A stretch of DNA of 64,000 bases from Streptomyces sp. NK15101 (GCF_020400725.1 NZ_JAINVG010000031.1:19326-83325); one strand, 5' to 3'. Shown: positions 32,451 through 41,458, counted from the first letter of the stretch. Notes: a model not told the origin generated them from the letters alone. A program made the numbers and translations.

Positions 32451-34601
32451 TCAGGCCTCCACCGGTGCGGCGACCTCGCCGGTGCGCCGGAGCTTCTGCC
32501 AGCGCAGCCGGCCACCGGTCAGCGCCGTGATCGTGGACTGCAGCAGGACGATGTACATCAGCTGTCGGTAGACCAGTTGCTGGATCGGCAGGCTGATCAG
32601 GTGCAGGGGCTTCTCGCCGTCGAGCCGGAAGGCGTACCAGGACAGCACGGCCTGGAGCAGGATGAAGCCGCCCCAGCTGGCGAGGGTGATCGGGGCGTCC
32701 GCGAACAGCACGCCGTACAGCAGGAACATGTCGACCAGCGGCGCGAGCAGCGGGGCGACCACGCCGAACATCACGACGAGGGGCAGCCCGAGCCGGCCGA
32801 AGCGCCCGGCCGGGCCGCGGGCGGTCACGGCGCGGCGGTGCTTCCACATCGCCTGCATGCTGCCGTAGCTCCAGCGGTACCGCTGGGACCAGAGCTGCTG
32901 GATGCTGGCGGGGGCCTCGGTCCAGGCGCGGGCGCGCTCGGCGTAGACGATCCGCCAGCCGTCGCAGAGCACCGCCATGGTGATGTCGGTGTCCTCGGCG
33001 AGGGTGTCGTCGCTCATCCCGCCGACCCGCTGCAGGGCCTCCTTGCGGAAGGCGCCGACCGCGCCGGGGATGGTCGGGATGACGTTGAGCATGTCGTACA
33101 TCCGGCGGTCCAGGTTGTGGCCGAGGACGTACTCGATGTGCTGCCAGGCGCCGATCAGGCTGTCGCGGTTGCCGACCTTGGCGTTGCCCGCGACCGCGCC
33201 GATCCCCGGGTCGCCGAAGGGCTGGACCAGCTCGCGCACGGTGGACGGTTCGAAGACGGTGTCGCCGTCCATCATCACGATGATGTCGTGCGACGCGGCC
33301 GCTATGCCGGTGTTGAGCGCGCTGGACTTGCCGCCGTTGACCTTGCGGATCAGCCGGACGAACGGCAGGTTCATCTCCTCGACGATGTCCGCGGTGCCGT
33401 CCGTGGAGCCGTCGTCGATGACGATCACTTCGATCGGATGGTCACTGGCGATCAGGGAGTTGAGGGTGTTCGCGATGCACTCGCGCTCGTTGTACGCCGG
33501 GACGAGGACGGTGACCGGCTCGGTGACGGGTGGTCCCCACGCGTCCCGCCGCCGGGAGCGCCGGGCGTGGAGCGGCGCGAGGACGAGCATCAGCGCGAAC
33601 CGGCCGAAGTTGAGGAAGCCGACGACGGCGAGCAGCGCGACCAGCGCCGGCAGGGTGAACACGGCGGCCTCGCTGGCCCAGATGAAGCACTTGCCCGCCC
33701 ACAGCTGGTAGCCGTGCACCGGCACGGTGGCGTTGGTGGCGCCGAGCGCCTCGGAGACGGTGGCGAAGCGGTACCCCTCGCCCTTCAGCTTCACGATGAT
33801 CTGCTCGAGCGCGGCGAGGGTCTCGGTACGGTCGCCACCCGCGTCGTGCAGCAGGATCAGCTCGCCCTCGCCGGGCTTGCGCGGCATCGCCGCCTTGACG
33901 ATCGCGTCGACGCCGGGCCGCTTCCAGTCGTCGGTGTCGCGGTCGATGAACGCGGTGAGGTAGCCGTGGGAACCCACGTACTTGATCACCGGGTAGTTCC
34001 AGTCGTCGAGCGCCGAGGCGTCGGAGGAGTACGGCGGGCGGAACAGCGCGCTGTGGACGCCCGCGACGCCGGCCAGCGCCAGTTGCGTCTGCGCCAGCTC
34101 CCAGCTGATCCGGGCGTTGGACTGGTACGCCAGGTCGGCATGGGTGAAGGTGTGCACGCCGATCTCGTGGCCGCCCGCGACGATCTGCCGGATCAGTTCC
34201 GGGTGGCGCGTGGTCATCGCGCCGGTCACGAAGAAGTCCGCGCGGACGTCGTGGGCCGCGAGCACGTCCAGGATCTTCGGGGTCCACTCCGGCGAGGGGC
34301 CGTCGTCGAAGCTCAGGACCACGGTGCGCTTGGGGATCCGATAGCTCACCGGGTTCTTGTTCTTGTCGCCGCGGGCGTCGATGACCGGGCCGCCCTTGAG
34401 CAGGTTCTCCGGCACGGTCGTCTTGTCGACCGAGGTCGCGACCCGGGTGTCGTGGAACGCCTCGTTGGTGGCGAGGCCGCGCAGGACGAGGAGGCCGAGC
34501 AGGCAGGCCAGCAGGGACAGCGGCATGAAGAAGCGCAGCGGCGGCGCAGCCAGTCGGCGCGGTCTCAGCAGGGACTGCCGACGACGCTGGTGGCGGGACA
34601 A
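32451..34601 (-). CDS. Bifunctional polysaccharide deacetylase / GT2 glycosyltransferase (MatB-like)
   Basis: 716 residues from a TTG at 34601, chosen because CAGGAG lies just before it; GTGs at 34640 and 34676 lack a ribosome binding site. N-terminal membrane segment (about 20-45), then a NodB deacetylase domain (about 90-280): SFDDGPSPEWTP, metal site HTFTHADL and RPPYSSD. After a second membrane region comes a processive GT2 domain (about 360-600): VIDDGSTDGT, MDGDT, EDTD and QRYRWSYGSMQ. Two or three C-terminal helices follow. This fusion fits synthesis and partial deacetylation of a poly-GlcNAc-like polymer at the membrane, as proposed for MatB. Confidence 0.9.
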   Translation of the reverse strand: MSRHQRRRQSLLRPRRLAAPPLRFFMPLSLLACLLGLLVLRGLATNEAFHDTRVATSVDKTTVPENLLKGGPVIDARGDKNKNPVSYRIPKRTVVLSFDDGPSPEWTPKILDVLAAHDVRADFFVTGAMTTRHPELIRQIVAGGHEIGVHTFTHADLAYQSNARISWELAQTQLALAGVAGVHSALFRPPYSSDASALDDWNYPVIKYVGSHGYLTAFIDRDTDDWKRPGVDAIVKAAMPRKPGEGELILLHDAGGDRTETLAALEQIIVKLKGEGYRFATVSEALGATNATVPVHGYQLWAGKCFIWASEAAVFTLPALVALLAVVGFLNFGRFALMLVLAPLHARRSRRRDAWGPPVTEPVTVLVPAYNERECIANTLNSLIASDHPIEVIVIDDGSTDGTADIVEEMNLPFVRLIRKVNGGKSSALNTGIAAASHDIIVMMDGDTVFEPSTVRELVQPFGDPGIGAVAGNAKVGNRDSLIGAWQHIEYVLGHNLDRRMYDMLNVIPTIPGAVGAFRKEALQRVGGMSDDTLAEDTDITMAVLCDGWRIVYAERARAWTEAPASIQQLWSQRYRWSYGSMQAMWKHRRAVTARGPAGRFGRLGLPLVVMFGVVAPLLAPLVDMFLLYGVLFADAPITLASWGGFILLQAVLSWYAFRLDGEKPLHLISLPIQQLVYRQLMYIVLLQSTITALTGGRLRWQKLRRTGEVAAPVEA

Positions 34602-34759
34602 GGGCGCTCCTGGAAATGGGTGGTGCGGACGATCAGACACGCCCGGCCGGCCCACAGGCGTTGCTCCGGTCGGCACGATGGTCGCGGTATGTCATGGAAT
34701 GTCGCGGCGTTCGGCGCGATGGCCGAACTTTTCGGGCGGGGCGTCGCGGAGCGCGCCCT

Positions 34760-35053
34760 CTAGAGCCAGGAGGGCGACAAGGGTCCCCTGGCGGGCAGGT
34801 ACGAGGGCTTCGGCGGTATCTCCATCGCCGGGGCGTCCGACTGCATGCCGATCAGGCTGCTGCCCATGGCGGCCGCCAGGACCGCGCCGATCACGGAAAC
34901 CGGCCAGCCGAAGCGCCGCAGCAGACGGCTGCGGAGGCCCGACTGGTCGACGAACACCGGTGCCGGAGCGGGCTCCTCGAAATACGATTCGGCCACGCCG
35001 GGCTGTGCCGGGTATATCGATCCGCGTTCGAAGGGCGTGGCGACTTGGCGCAT
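34760..35053 (-). CDS. Small single-helix membrane protein upstream of the mat-like genes
   Basis: 97 residues from ATG 35053, with AAAAAGG about 9 bp upstream. One membrane helix at about 50-68 (WPVSVIGAVLAAAMGSSL) after a polar N-terminus (MRQVATPFERGSIYPAQ), and a short Pro-rich outer tail. No family is recognised. It is 158 bp ahead of the deacetylase/GT gene in the same direction and may be an accessory subunit of the synthase. Confidence 0.6.
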   Translation of the reverse strand: MRQVATPFERGSIYPAQPGVAESYFEEPAPAPVFVDQSGLRSRLLRRFGWPVSVIGAVLAAAMGSSLIGMQSDAPAMEIPPKPSYLPARGPLSPSWL

Positions 35054-35346
35054 CTTGTGTGGCCTTTTTGTGCAGGGACGTAGACCGCCGAAGCGTAGAG
35101 CGGACCGTAGCGCATGACCTGAATCGATTGGGGCGTGATGCACCTTTTTGACATGATCCGTTCGAACTCCGTAATCGGATCGGTATGTCGACGGGGGCGC
35201 TCCGGCCCGCGGACGGAGGAGTCGCGCACACGTGGCGGGTTGGCCAGAACCCTTCGCTAGGATGACCCCCCGAATCATGTGATCAGTGATTGATCCTCGT
35301 GCAACGGGCGTGTCCGAATACCGCCTTTACGCCCCAAGGAGCCCGT
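35054..35346. promoter_or_regulatory. Divergent promoter region, polysaccharide operon / GH16 lipoprotein
   Basis: 293 bp, less GC-rich than its surroundings, between divergent genes. A plus-strand TTGACA (35148-35153) with GTAATC 17 bp further is a possible promoter for the GH16 gene. A TAGGAT also occurs near 35260. No gene is seen. Confidence 0.4.
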
Positions 35347-36300
35347 GTGAGCCAGCCCCGCCGCACCTCTCGTCGCCGCGCGTGGGCCGTGCTCACGCTG
35401 CCCGCCCTCCTGTGCGTACTCGCCGCGTGTTCCGCCGGCTCCGCCGCGTCCGGCGGGGGCGCCGACGCCGCCCCGCCCGCGCAGGAGGCCCCGCCGACCC
35501 CGTCCGGACCGCCGGGAACCCTGTTCGACAACTTCCACTACAGCGGCGCCGACGACCCCGCCCTCGCCGACCACGGCTGGGAGATCCGCACCGGCGGCGG
35601 CGGCCCGGGGATCAAGGACACCTGGTCCGCCGACGGCGCCGGCTTCCCCTCCGACACGACCGCCCAGGGGGGCAGGGTCCTGCGGCTGCGGTCCACCACC
35701 GACGGCACCGAGCAGGGCACCCGGCAGGTCGAGGTGCAGACCACCGGCAAGAACTTCTTCACGGGGACCTTCGCCGCCCGGGTCCACTTCGGCGACGAGC
35801 CCACGAGCGGCCGCGACGGCGACCACGTCGTCCAGACCTTCTTCCCGATCTCCCCCGCGGACTCCTCCGAGAACTACAGCGAACTCGACTTCGAGTACCT
35901 GCCGAACGGCGGCTGGGGTTCGGTGGGTCCGCAGCTCGACAACGTCAGCTGGTACAAGGCCGACCCGCCGGACCGGGTCCACAGCACCCTCAAGCGGCGC
36001 CTCGCGGGCTGGCACACCCTGATGATCACCGCCATGGACGGGAAGGTCACCTACTCGCTGGACGGCGAGAAGCTGTTCACCAGCTCCGGCAAGTACGTGC
36101 CGCGCGAGAAGATGGACATCCACTTCAGCAACTGGTTCATCGACCTCCCCTTCACCGGTGGCCCGCGCACCTGGGACGTGAAGGTCAACTGGGTCTACCA
36201 CAAGGTCGACGAGGCCGTCTCCCCGGCGGACGTCCAGAAGACGGTGGACGGCTTCTACAGCGCCGGCACCGACTACGTCAACACCGTGCCGAAGGCCTGA
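35347..36300 (+). CDS. GH16-family glycoside hydrolase-like lipoprotein
   Basis: 317 residues from GTG 35347 (AAGGAG 5 bp upstream). Lipoprotein signal peptide with lipobox VLAAC (Cys28), then a Pro/Ala/Gly-rich linker to about 60. The rest is a concanavalin-like domain with the GH16 catalytic motif ELDFE (Glu179, Asp181, Glu183) in YSELDFEYLPNGGW. GH16 enzymes cleave beta-1,3/1,4 glucans and related polymers. It is divergent from the mat-like exopolysaccharide genes, so it may trim that polymer or the cell surface (inference). Confidence 0.87.
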   Translation: MSQPRRTSRRRAWAVLTLPALLCVLAACSAGSAASGGGADAAPPAQEAPPTPSGPPGTLFDNFHYSGADDPALADHGWEIRTGGGGPGIKDTWSADGAGFPSDTTAQGGRVLRLRSTTDGTEQGTRQVEVQTTGKNFFTGTFAARVHFGDEPTSGRDGDHVVQTFFPISPADSSENYSELDFEYLPNGGWGSVGPQLDNVSWYKADPPDRVHSTLKRRLAGWHTLMITAMDGKVTYSLDGEKLFTSSGKYVPREKMDIHFSNWFIDLPFTGGPRTWDVKVNWVYHKVDEAVSPADVQKTVDGFYSAGTDYVNTVPKA

Positions 36301-36333
36301 CCGCGCCCGCAGAACCGTTCCTCCCCCGTCCTC

Positions 36334-36362
36334 TTGTCAGCGGGTTCAACCCTCCATACCTT
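36334..36362 (+). promoter_or_regulatory. Candidate promoter of the lanthipeptide operon
   Basis: TTGTCA (36334-36339), 17 bp, TACCTT (36357-36362), about 90 bp before the precursor ATG. The remaining 36301-36452 shows nothing else clear. Confidence 0.4.
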
Positions 36363-36452
36363 TGTGCAGCGAGTTCCCGGCTCAGCGGGCCCACCGGCCC
36401 GCCTGGGCCGTTTCCCCGCTCCTCAGCGCACGACAAACCATGGAGGCGTCAC

Positions 36453-36635
36453 ATGCCCTTAGCCGTGCCGGGTCTTCTGGAAGCCGACGGAATCCGCGAT
36501 GCGGGCCCGCTGGAGATCGACGACGAGGCGATCGCGTTCGAGGACGACGACCGCAGCGACCGCGAGCACACCGCGTGTCTCGCCGACCCCTGGGTGACCG
36601 CCACCACCCGCTTCGCCTGCGACCTGAACTCGTAG
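36453..36635 (+). CDS. lanA: Lanthipeptide precursor peptide
   Basis: 60 residues, ATG 36453 with GGAGG 6 bp upstream. The acidic leader (about 1-38) contains LEIDDEAIAFEDDD. The likely core starts near Thr40 and reads TACLADPWVTATTRFAC to Cys56, then four more residues ending in Ser60. Two cysteines (42, 56) and Thr40, 49, 51, 52 and Ser60 allow up to two (methyl)lanthionine rings. The gene stops 2 bp before the synthetase start, so the two are translationally coupled. Codon 3 is TTA, the rare leucine codon read by the bldA tRNA, which usually delays expression to development. No leader protease or exporter gene is adjacent. Confidence 0.8.
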   Translation: MPLAVPGLLEADGIRDAGPLEIDDEAIAFEDDDRSDREHTACLADPWVTATTRFACDLNS

Positions 36636-36637
36636 CG

Positions 36638-39181
36638 GTGGCCGTCTCCATCGCCGGCCGCAGCGGCTGGTCGGACGACACCTGGTCGTATCTGAACGAT
36701 CCGCGGATGCCGGCGATGGAGCACGGCTGGAAACTGCACGTCTCGGCGCGCCCCGGCGAACTCGACGCCGTGACCCGGCTCGTGCTCCCGGTACTGTCCC
36801 GGCACGTCTGCCACGCGAAGTTCGCCCGTGACCCGGAGACGCTGCGCCGCCTCAACTCCGGGGTGGTGAGCGCCGGAGCCGTCGGCAAGGCGATCACCGT
36901 CTACCCCGTGGCCGACGCCGTGGTCGAGGTCGCCCGGGAACTCGCCGCCGTACTGCGCGACCGGGAGGGCCCGCGGATCGTCAGCGACCGGCGGGTCGAC
37001 CCGAGGGCCCCCGTCTACTACCGCTACGGCCCCTTCACGGGCGACTACCGGACCGGCCGCAGCGGGCGGCTCGAGTCCGTCATGACCGGGCCGGACGGCC
37101 GGATCTTCGACGGCCTGGCCGTCGGCCGCTACCGGTGCCCGCCCTGGGCCGAGGACCCCTTCGCGAGCGGCCCCGGACCCGGCGACGAGCAGTCCGCGCC
37201 CCGCTTCGGCGGCGGACGCTACACGGTCACCGCCGGCATCGCGCGCGCACCCCGGGGCAACGTCTACCGCGCGGTCGACCTCACCCTCCGGCGGCCGGTG
37301 GTGGTCAAACAGGCGAGGGCCTTCATGGGCGAGGACGAATACGGTACGGACGCCCGCCACCGGCTGCGCAACGAGCGCACGGTCCTCACCGCGCTCGACG
37401 GCGTCACGGGCGTGCCCCGCGCACTGGACTACTTCGCCCACGAGTCGGACGAGTACCTGGTGATGAGCAGCTGCGGCGACCGGGACCTGCGCGGGGAGGT
37501 CCTGCGGAACGGCCCCTACCGGGACGACGGCACCGGTCCGGCGCGCGCCCTGTCCGCCCTCGCCTCCCGGCTCCTGCGCGTCCTGGACGCGGTCCACGGC
37601 CGGAAGGTGGTCGTCCGCGACCTCAAGCCCGACAACGTCGTGCTCGACGACTCGGGACCCGGTCACTGCCACGTGATCGACTTCGGGATCAGCGAGTGGG
37701 ACGGCGCCGGCCCGGGAGGATCGACCCCCGGATACAGCGAGCCGGTTCTGCACGCGACCGGACCGGCCGCCCCCGCCGACGACCACTACGCCCTCGGCGC
37801 GACCCTCTTCTTCGCCGCCACCGGCCTGGACCCGGTGATCGTCGACACCGACCACGAGGTCAACCGGGACAGGACCCTGGCCTGCCTGGCATGGGCACTG
37901 CCCGGGCGCGCCCACCGGGACATCCGGTCGTCGATCACCGGCCTCCTGAGCTTCGACCCGGTCGTACGGACCGCCGCCGCCGACCGCCTGCGCACCGGCA
38001 CGGCCGGAACCGCACGCCGGCCCGCGCGTCCCCGGATCGACAGCGACCTCCTGGACGAGATCGTCGAGCACACGACCGCGTACTGCGTCGGTGAAGCGCA
38101 CGCGATCGTGGACCCGGTGCGGGCCGCGCGGCTGAACGTCCCCACCTCGATCGACGTCTACGGCGGCAGTTCGGGACTCGGCCTCGAACTCCTCCACCAC
38201 GCGCACCGGCCCCAGGTGCGTTCCGCCGTCACCGCGCTGGCGCGGTGGACGGCGGAGCAGTCCAGGAACCTGCCGCCCGGCTTCTACACGGGACGCACCG
38301 GCGTCGAACTCTTCCTCGCGGAGGCGGAGTCGGGTACGGACACGGACGCGGACGCTCGGCCCGGGCACCCCGTCCTGCCGGAGCGCGCCCCGGACGGCGG
38401 GCCTCCGGAGGCGGACCTGATCGCGGGCGCCGCCGGAATCGGCCTCGGCCGGCTGCTGCTCGCCCGGCACGCCCTCCGGGCCGGTCACCCGCACGCCGCG
38501 GACCGGCACCTCGCCGTCGCCGCCGACTGCGACCGGATGCTGGCGTCGGGCACCGCACGGCTGACCCCGACGGGTTCGGAGACGGCGGGCGGCGCCGCGC
38601 TCCGCGAGGGCATCGCGCACGGCGAGGCGGGCGTCGCCTGCTTCCTGCTCGAGTACGGCGGCGCGACCGGGGACCCGGACGCGATCAGCCGCTCCGAGAA
38701 GGCGGCCGCGCGTCTGGCCGCCGTGACCCCGGACGTCATCGCGGCGGCCGCCGAACCGGGGGCGACACGCCGCTACGGTTCGTGGTGCCGGGGCCTGGCC
38801 GGCATCGGGACCGTGCTCGTCCGGGCCGCCGAACGCCTCGACGAGCCCGCGTACCTCGATCTCGCCCGGCGGGCCGCGCGCGCCTGCGCCGCACTGGCAC
38901 CGCGGATGCCGCTGGTCACGCAGTGCTGCGGACTGGCCGGGGTGGGCGATCTGATGGTGGACGTCGCGGAGGCGTCCGCGTCCGAGGAGTTCCGGGACGC
39001 GGCCGAGACCGTCGCCCTGCTCATCCTGAGCCGCAGCGGCGGCACGTGGTCCCGGCCGGTGTTCCCGGACACCGGCCTCACCCGGCCGAGCGCCACCTGG
39101 GCCGGCGGCTCCGCGGGCGTGCTGGCCTTCTTCAGGCGGCTGCGCGACGGCGGCGGTCCGCGGCTCGGCCTCGTCGCCTGA
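36638..39181 (+). CDS. lanL: Class IV-type lanthipeptide synthetase with CCG zinc motif
   Basis: 847 residues from GTG 36638. N-terminal phosphoSer/Thr lyase domain (about 1-180: GWKLHVSARPGELDAV, GKAITVYPVADAV, YYRYGPFTGDYR). Ser/Thr kinase domain (about 190-450: VVVKQARAF, VVRDLKPDNVVL, VIDFGIS). LanC-like cyclase (about 480-847). The cyclase has Cys717 (GSWCRGLAG), Cys763 and Cys764 (TQCCGLAGVG). The 46-residue spacing from 717 to 763 equals that of the NisC zinc ligands, but the usual Cys-His is Cys-Cys here. Class III enzymes lack these ligands, so this is LanL-like. It dehydrates Ser/Thr and forms rings in the peptide encoded just upstream. Confidence 0.88.
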   Translation: MAVSIAGRSGWSDDTWSYLNDPRMPAMEHGWKLHVSARPGELDAVTRLVLPVLSRHVCHAKFARDPETLRRLNSGVVSAGAVGKAITVYPVADAVVEVARELAAVLRDREGPRIVSDRRVDPRAPVYYRYGPFTGDYRTGRSGRLESVMTGPDGRIFDGLAVGRYRCPPWAEDPFASGPGPGDEQSAPRFGGGRYTVTAGIARAPRGNVYRAVDLTLRRPVVVKQARAFMGEDEYGTDARHRLRNERTVLTALDGVTGVPRALDYFAHESDEYLVMSSCGDRDLRGEVLRNGPYRDDGTGPARALSALASRLLRVLDAVHGRKVVVRDLKPDNVVLDDSGPGHCHVIDFGISEWDGAGPGGSTPGYSEPVLHATGPAAPADDHYALGATLFFAATGLDPVIVDTDHEVNRDRTLACLAWALPGRAHRDIRSSITGLLSFDPVVRTAAADRLRTGTAGTARRPARPRIDSDLLDEIVEHTTAYCVGEAHAIVDPVRAARLNVPTSIDVYGGSSGLGLELLHHAHRPQVRSAVTALARWTAEQSRNLPPGFYTGRTGVELFLAEAESGTDTDADARPGHPVLPERAPDGGPPEADLIAGAAGIGLGRLLLARHALRAGHPHAADRHLAVAADCDRMLASGTARLTPTGSETAGGAALREGIAHGEAGVACFLLEYGGATGDPDAISRSEKAAARLAAVTPDVIAAAAEPGATRRYGSWCRGLAGIGTVLVRAAERLDEPAYLDLARRAARACAALAPRMPLVTQCCGLAGVGDLMVDVAEASASEEFRDAAETVALLILSRSGGTWSRPVFPDTGLTRPSATWAGGSAGVLAFFRRLRDGGGPRLGLVA

Positions 39182-39313
39182 CCGTGCCGCGGGCGTCGCG
39201 GCTCTCTCCCCCCGGGCCGGGGTCCGTCCCCGGTCTCCCTCCGCCCGGAGGAGCATGACCGACCCGGCCCTGGTGACGGCGGGACCGGACTGCGGCAGGC
39301 CGGCCCGGCCTGC

Positions 39314-39344
39314 GGTGGGGCGGCCCCGAAGGAGCCGCCCCACC
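39314..39344. terminator. Bidirectional terminator between lanL and the lipid cluster
   Basis: Perfect 11-bp stem GGTGGGGCGGC (39314-39324) / GCCGCCCCACC (39334-39344), 9-nt loop, between two convergent stops. A second hairpin GCAGGCCGG / CCGGCCTGC lies just left (39295-39313). Confidence 0.7.
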
Positions 39345-39368
39345 ACCGAGGCGTCCGGGACACGCGGC

Positions 39369-40271
39369 TCAGAGCCGGGGGCCCAGCTGCCCACAAGCCG
39401 TGACGAACGAGATCAGTTCGTTCACCTTGTCCGACTTGGCGTCCACCGCGCGGTTGACGACCTTCACCAGGTGGTCATAGGCCTCGGTGTGGTCGTACCG
39501 CGCCGTGTCGGCGATCTTCAGGGCCCAGCGCCAGTACCCGCGAATGGTGTCCGCGAGCGGCATCCGGAACTCGGCGATCACTTCGCGGATCGGGTCCACC
39601 ACCGCGTCCCCGTGACGTTCCAGGTAGCGCCCGACCATGTCCGCGAAGAACGAGAAGTGCCGGGCCTCGTCCCTGCTGAGCCGGACCAGGACCTCCTTCA
39701 GGACCGGATCGCCGACGACCTGGCGCAGGTGCTGGTAGTAGATCTGGGTGGCCTTCTCCTGCACCAGGGGGTAGACGAAGAACTGGACCGCCTGCGAATA
39801 GGGCAGTTCGAATTTCTTCCGTCCCTCGTCGGCCAGCGAGGCCCAGAGGTCCTGCTGCTCGGCGATGCCGGTGGCCAGCTGGTAGCGGGCCAGTGCACGT
39901 GCGTGGGTGTCCTCCTCCTGTGCCCAGCGGACGGTGAAGTGGTACAGCTCCCGGTTGTGGATGTACGTCTCGCGATCGACGCTGTCGTCCACCGGGAAGT
40001 TCTGCTCGTACAGCGCGAAGTAGCCGGGCAGGTGGTCCTCGATGATGGTGACGAACTGCACCGCCGAACGCTCGCCATCGGTCAGCCGGCCGGCGTCGGC
40101 CCGGGACCAGTCGAAGCTGAAGTCGGTGTCCCAGCGCTTCGCCGGGGGCGAGGTGCGCAGGAAGGCGCCGACCGCCGCGTCCACGTCCGTGGCGGGCAGC
40201 AGCGGTCCGCCGACCTGGGCGGGCCTCCACCTGGCGGGTATGGCGTCGGTCTCCGTCAACGTGCCCTCCAT
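39369..40271 (-). CDS. Acyl-ACP desaturase-like di-iron protein
   Basis: 300 residues, ATG 40271, overlapping the methyltransferase stop by 1 bp (TGATG). It belongs to the soluble ferritin-like acyl-ACP desaturase group (DesA-like). Iron ligands are seen in IIEDHLPGYF, EEDTH (RWAQEEDTHARAL) and DEARH (SRDEARHFSFF). Such enzymes insert a double bond into an acyl chain held on ACP. Last gene of the ten-gene lipid cluster; the cluster ACP (41129-41392) is the obvious carrier. Position of desaturation unknown. Confidence 0.87.
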   Translation of the reverse strand: MEGTLTETDAIPARWRPAQVGGPLLPATDVDAAVGAFLRTSPPAKRWDTDFSFDWSRADAGRLTDGERSAVQFVTIIEDHLPGYFALYEQNFPVDDSVDRETYIHNRELYHFTVRWAQEEDTHARALARYQLATGIAEQQDLWASLADEGRKKFELPYSQAVQFFVYPLVQEKATQIYYQHLRQVVGDPVLKEVLVRLSRDEARHFSFFADMVGRYLERHGDAVVDPIREVIAEFRMPLADTIRGYWRWALKIADTARYDHTEAYDHLVKVVNRAVDAKSDKVNELISFVTACGQLGPRL

Positions 40272-41122
40272 CAGCGGGATTTGGCGAGGGTCAGTGCGTA
40301 GTGCTTGGTGGTGTAGCCCCATCCCGCGTTGGCCGTCTTGAGATAGCGGGTCAGCTGCTCGGACAGGCCGGGCTCGATCTCGTCCAGGCGTGCCGCGTTG
40401 CGCTCCACGTTGGCGAGCCAGTCCTCGATCGTGCGCCAGTAGCCCTCGGTCAGGTCGTCCACGGCGACGACCGAGAACCCGGCGTTCTCCGCGCCGCGTA
40501 CCAGGTCGGAGAGCGGACGCATGTCGCCCCAGCCGAAGATCGAGTCCCGTACGAACACGGAGTTCTCGCGCTCGGCGAACTCGGCGCGCTTGGCGTCGTT
40601 GCGGTAGCAGCTCTCGGACACGTACATGCGGCCGCCCCGCTTGAGCGCCGCCCAGGCCTTGCGGTAGACCGCGTCCAGGTCGGGCATGTGGACGATCGAC
40701 CCGAGCATGGTGATCGCGTCGTAGGAGCGCGGTTCGAGCTCCAGGTCCTCGATCTGCCCGATGCGGGTGGTCACCTGGCCGGTCAGGCCCATCGCGGCGG
40801 CCTGCTCGGCGATGTAGGCGTGCTGGTTGGGCGCGGGGCTGATGCCCGTCGTGGTCGCGCCGTACTCGGCCGCCATGAAGAGGATCAGGGAGCCCCAGCC
40901 GCAGCCTATGTCGAGCAGTCGACCGCCCTGCCGGATGCCGAGCCGGTCGGCGACGTAGTGCAGCTTGTTCTGCTGGGCCTGGTCGAGGGTGTCCTCGTCG
41001 GTGCGGTAGATCCCGGCGCTGTACTTGCGGGTGCGGTCGAGGTACAGCTCGAAGACCCTGGGGTCCTGGTCGTAGTGCTGGTTGGTCTTCGGTTCGGCCG
41101 GTTCGATGTGGTCGACGGTCAT
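40271..41122 (-). CDS. SAM-dependent methyltransferase, cyclopropane-fatty-acid-synthase-like
   Basis: 283 residues. Class I Rossmann methyltransferase with SAM motif LLDIGCGWGSLILFMA and, before it, the CFA/mycolic-synthase-like start HYDQDPRVFELYLD, RTRKYSAGIY. The C-terminal part has TANAGWGYTTKHYALTL. It could methylate or cyclopropanate the double bond made by the cluster desaturases, or C-methylate another carbon; the carbonate-binding residues of true CFA synthases cannot be confirmed here. Tightly coupled to both neighbours (6 bp and a 1-bp overlap). Confidence 0.85.
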   Translation of the reverse strand: MTVDHIEPAEPKTNQHYDQDPRVFELYLDRTRKYSAGIYRTDEDTLDQAQQNKLHYVADRLGIRQGGRLLDIGCGWGSLILFMAAEYGATTTGISPAPNQHAYIAEQAAAMGLTGQVTTRIGQIEDLELEPRSYDAITMLGSIVHMPDLDAVYRKAWAALKRGGRMYVSESCYRNDAKRAEFAERENSVFVRDSIFGWGDMRPLSDLVRGAENAGFSVVAVDDLTEGYWRTIEDWLANVERNAARLDEIEPGLSEQLTRYLKTANAGWGYTTKHYALTLAKSR

Positions 41123-41128
41123 GGGCGG

Positions 41129-41392
41129 TCAGCCCCGCTCGGCGATGAGGGCGGCGACGGCGTCGGCCACGTCGTCGATCGTCTTGAAGCCGAAGACCTG
41201 GTCGTCCTCCAGCTCGATGTCGTACGCGCGCTCGATCCGGGCGACGGACCGCAGCACCTTGACCGAGTCGGCGCCCTCCACCGAGGTGAGGTCGCGGTCG
41301 GGGGTCAACTCGGCGGCCGGGCGGCCGAACTCGGCGGCGACCAGGTCGGTCACGGTGCTGATGATGTCGCTCTTGGTGGGGGCCTGGGACAT
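41129..41392 (-). CDS. Acyl carrier protein
   Basis: 87 residues, ATG 41392 after GAGGAGAG. Acidic four-helix carrier protein with the phosphopantetheine serine Ser43 in GADSVKVLRSV. Free-standing ACP of the lipid cluster. A dedicated PPTase gene (44557-45375) and an acyl-AMP ligase (42840-44516) are present to activate and load it. The DSV form differs from the usual DSL but keeps the serine. Confidence 0.93.
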   Translation of the reverse strand: MSQAPTKSDIISTVTDLVAAEFGRPAAELTPDRDLTSVEGADSVKVLRSVARIERAYDIELEDDQVFGFKTIDDVADAVAALIAERG

Positions 41393-41458
41393 GCTCGTTC
41401 TCTCCTCGTACGGTGTCTCTGCGGAAGGGTCGTGCTCGGCGCCGGCCGTGCTCGGTGG

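Noticed and set aside
36638..39181. Class III lanthipeptide synthetase
   Set aside because: Class III cyclase domains lack zinc ligands; here three cysteines occupy the zinc positions, so class IV fits better.
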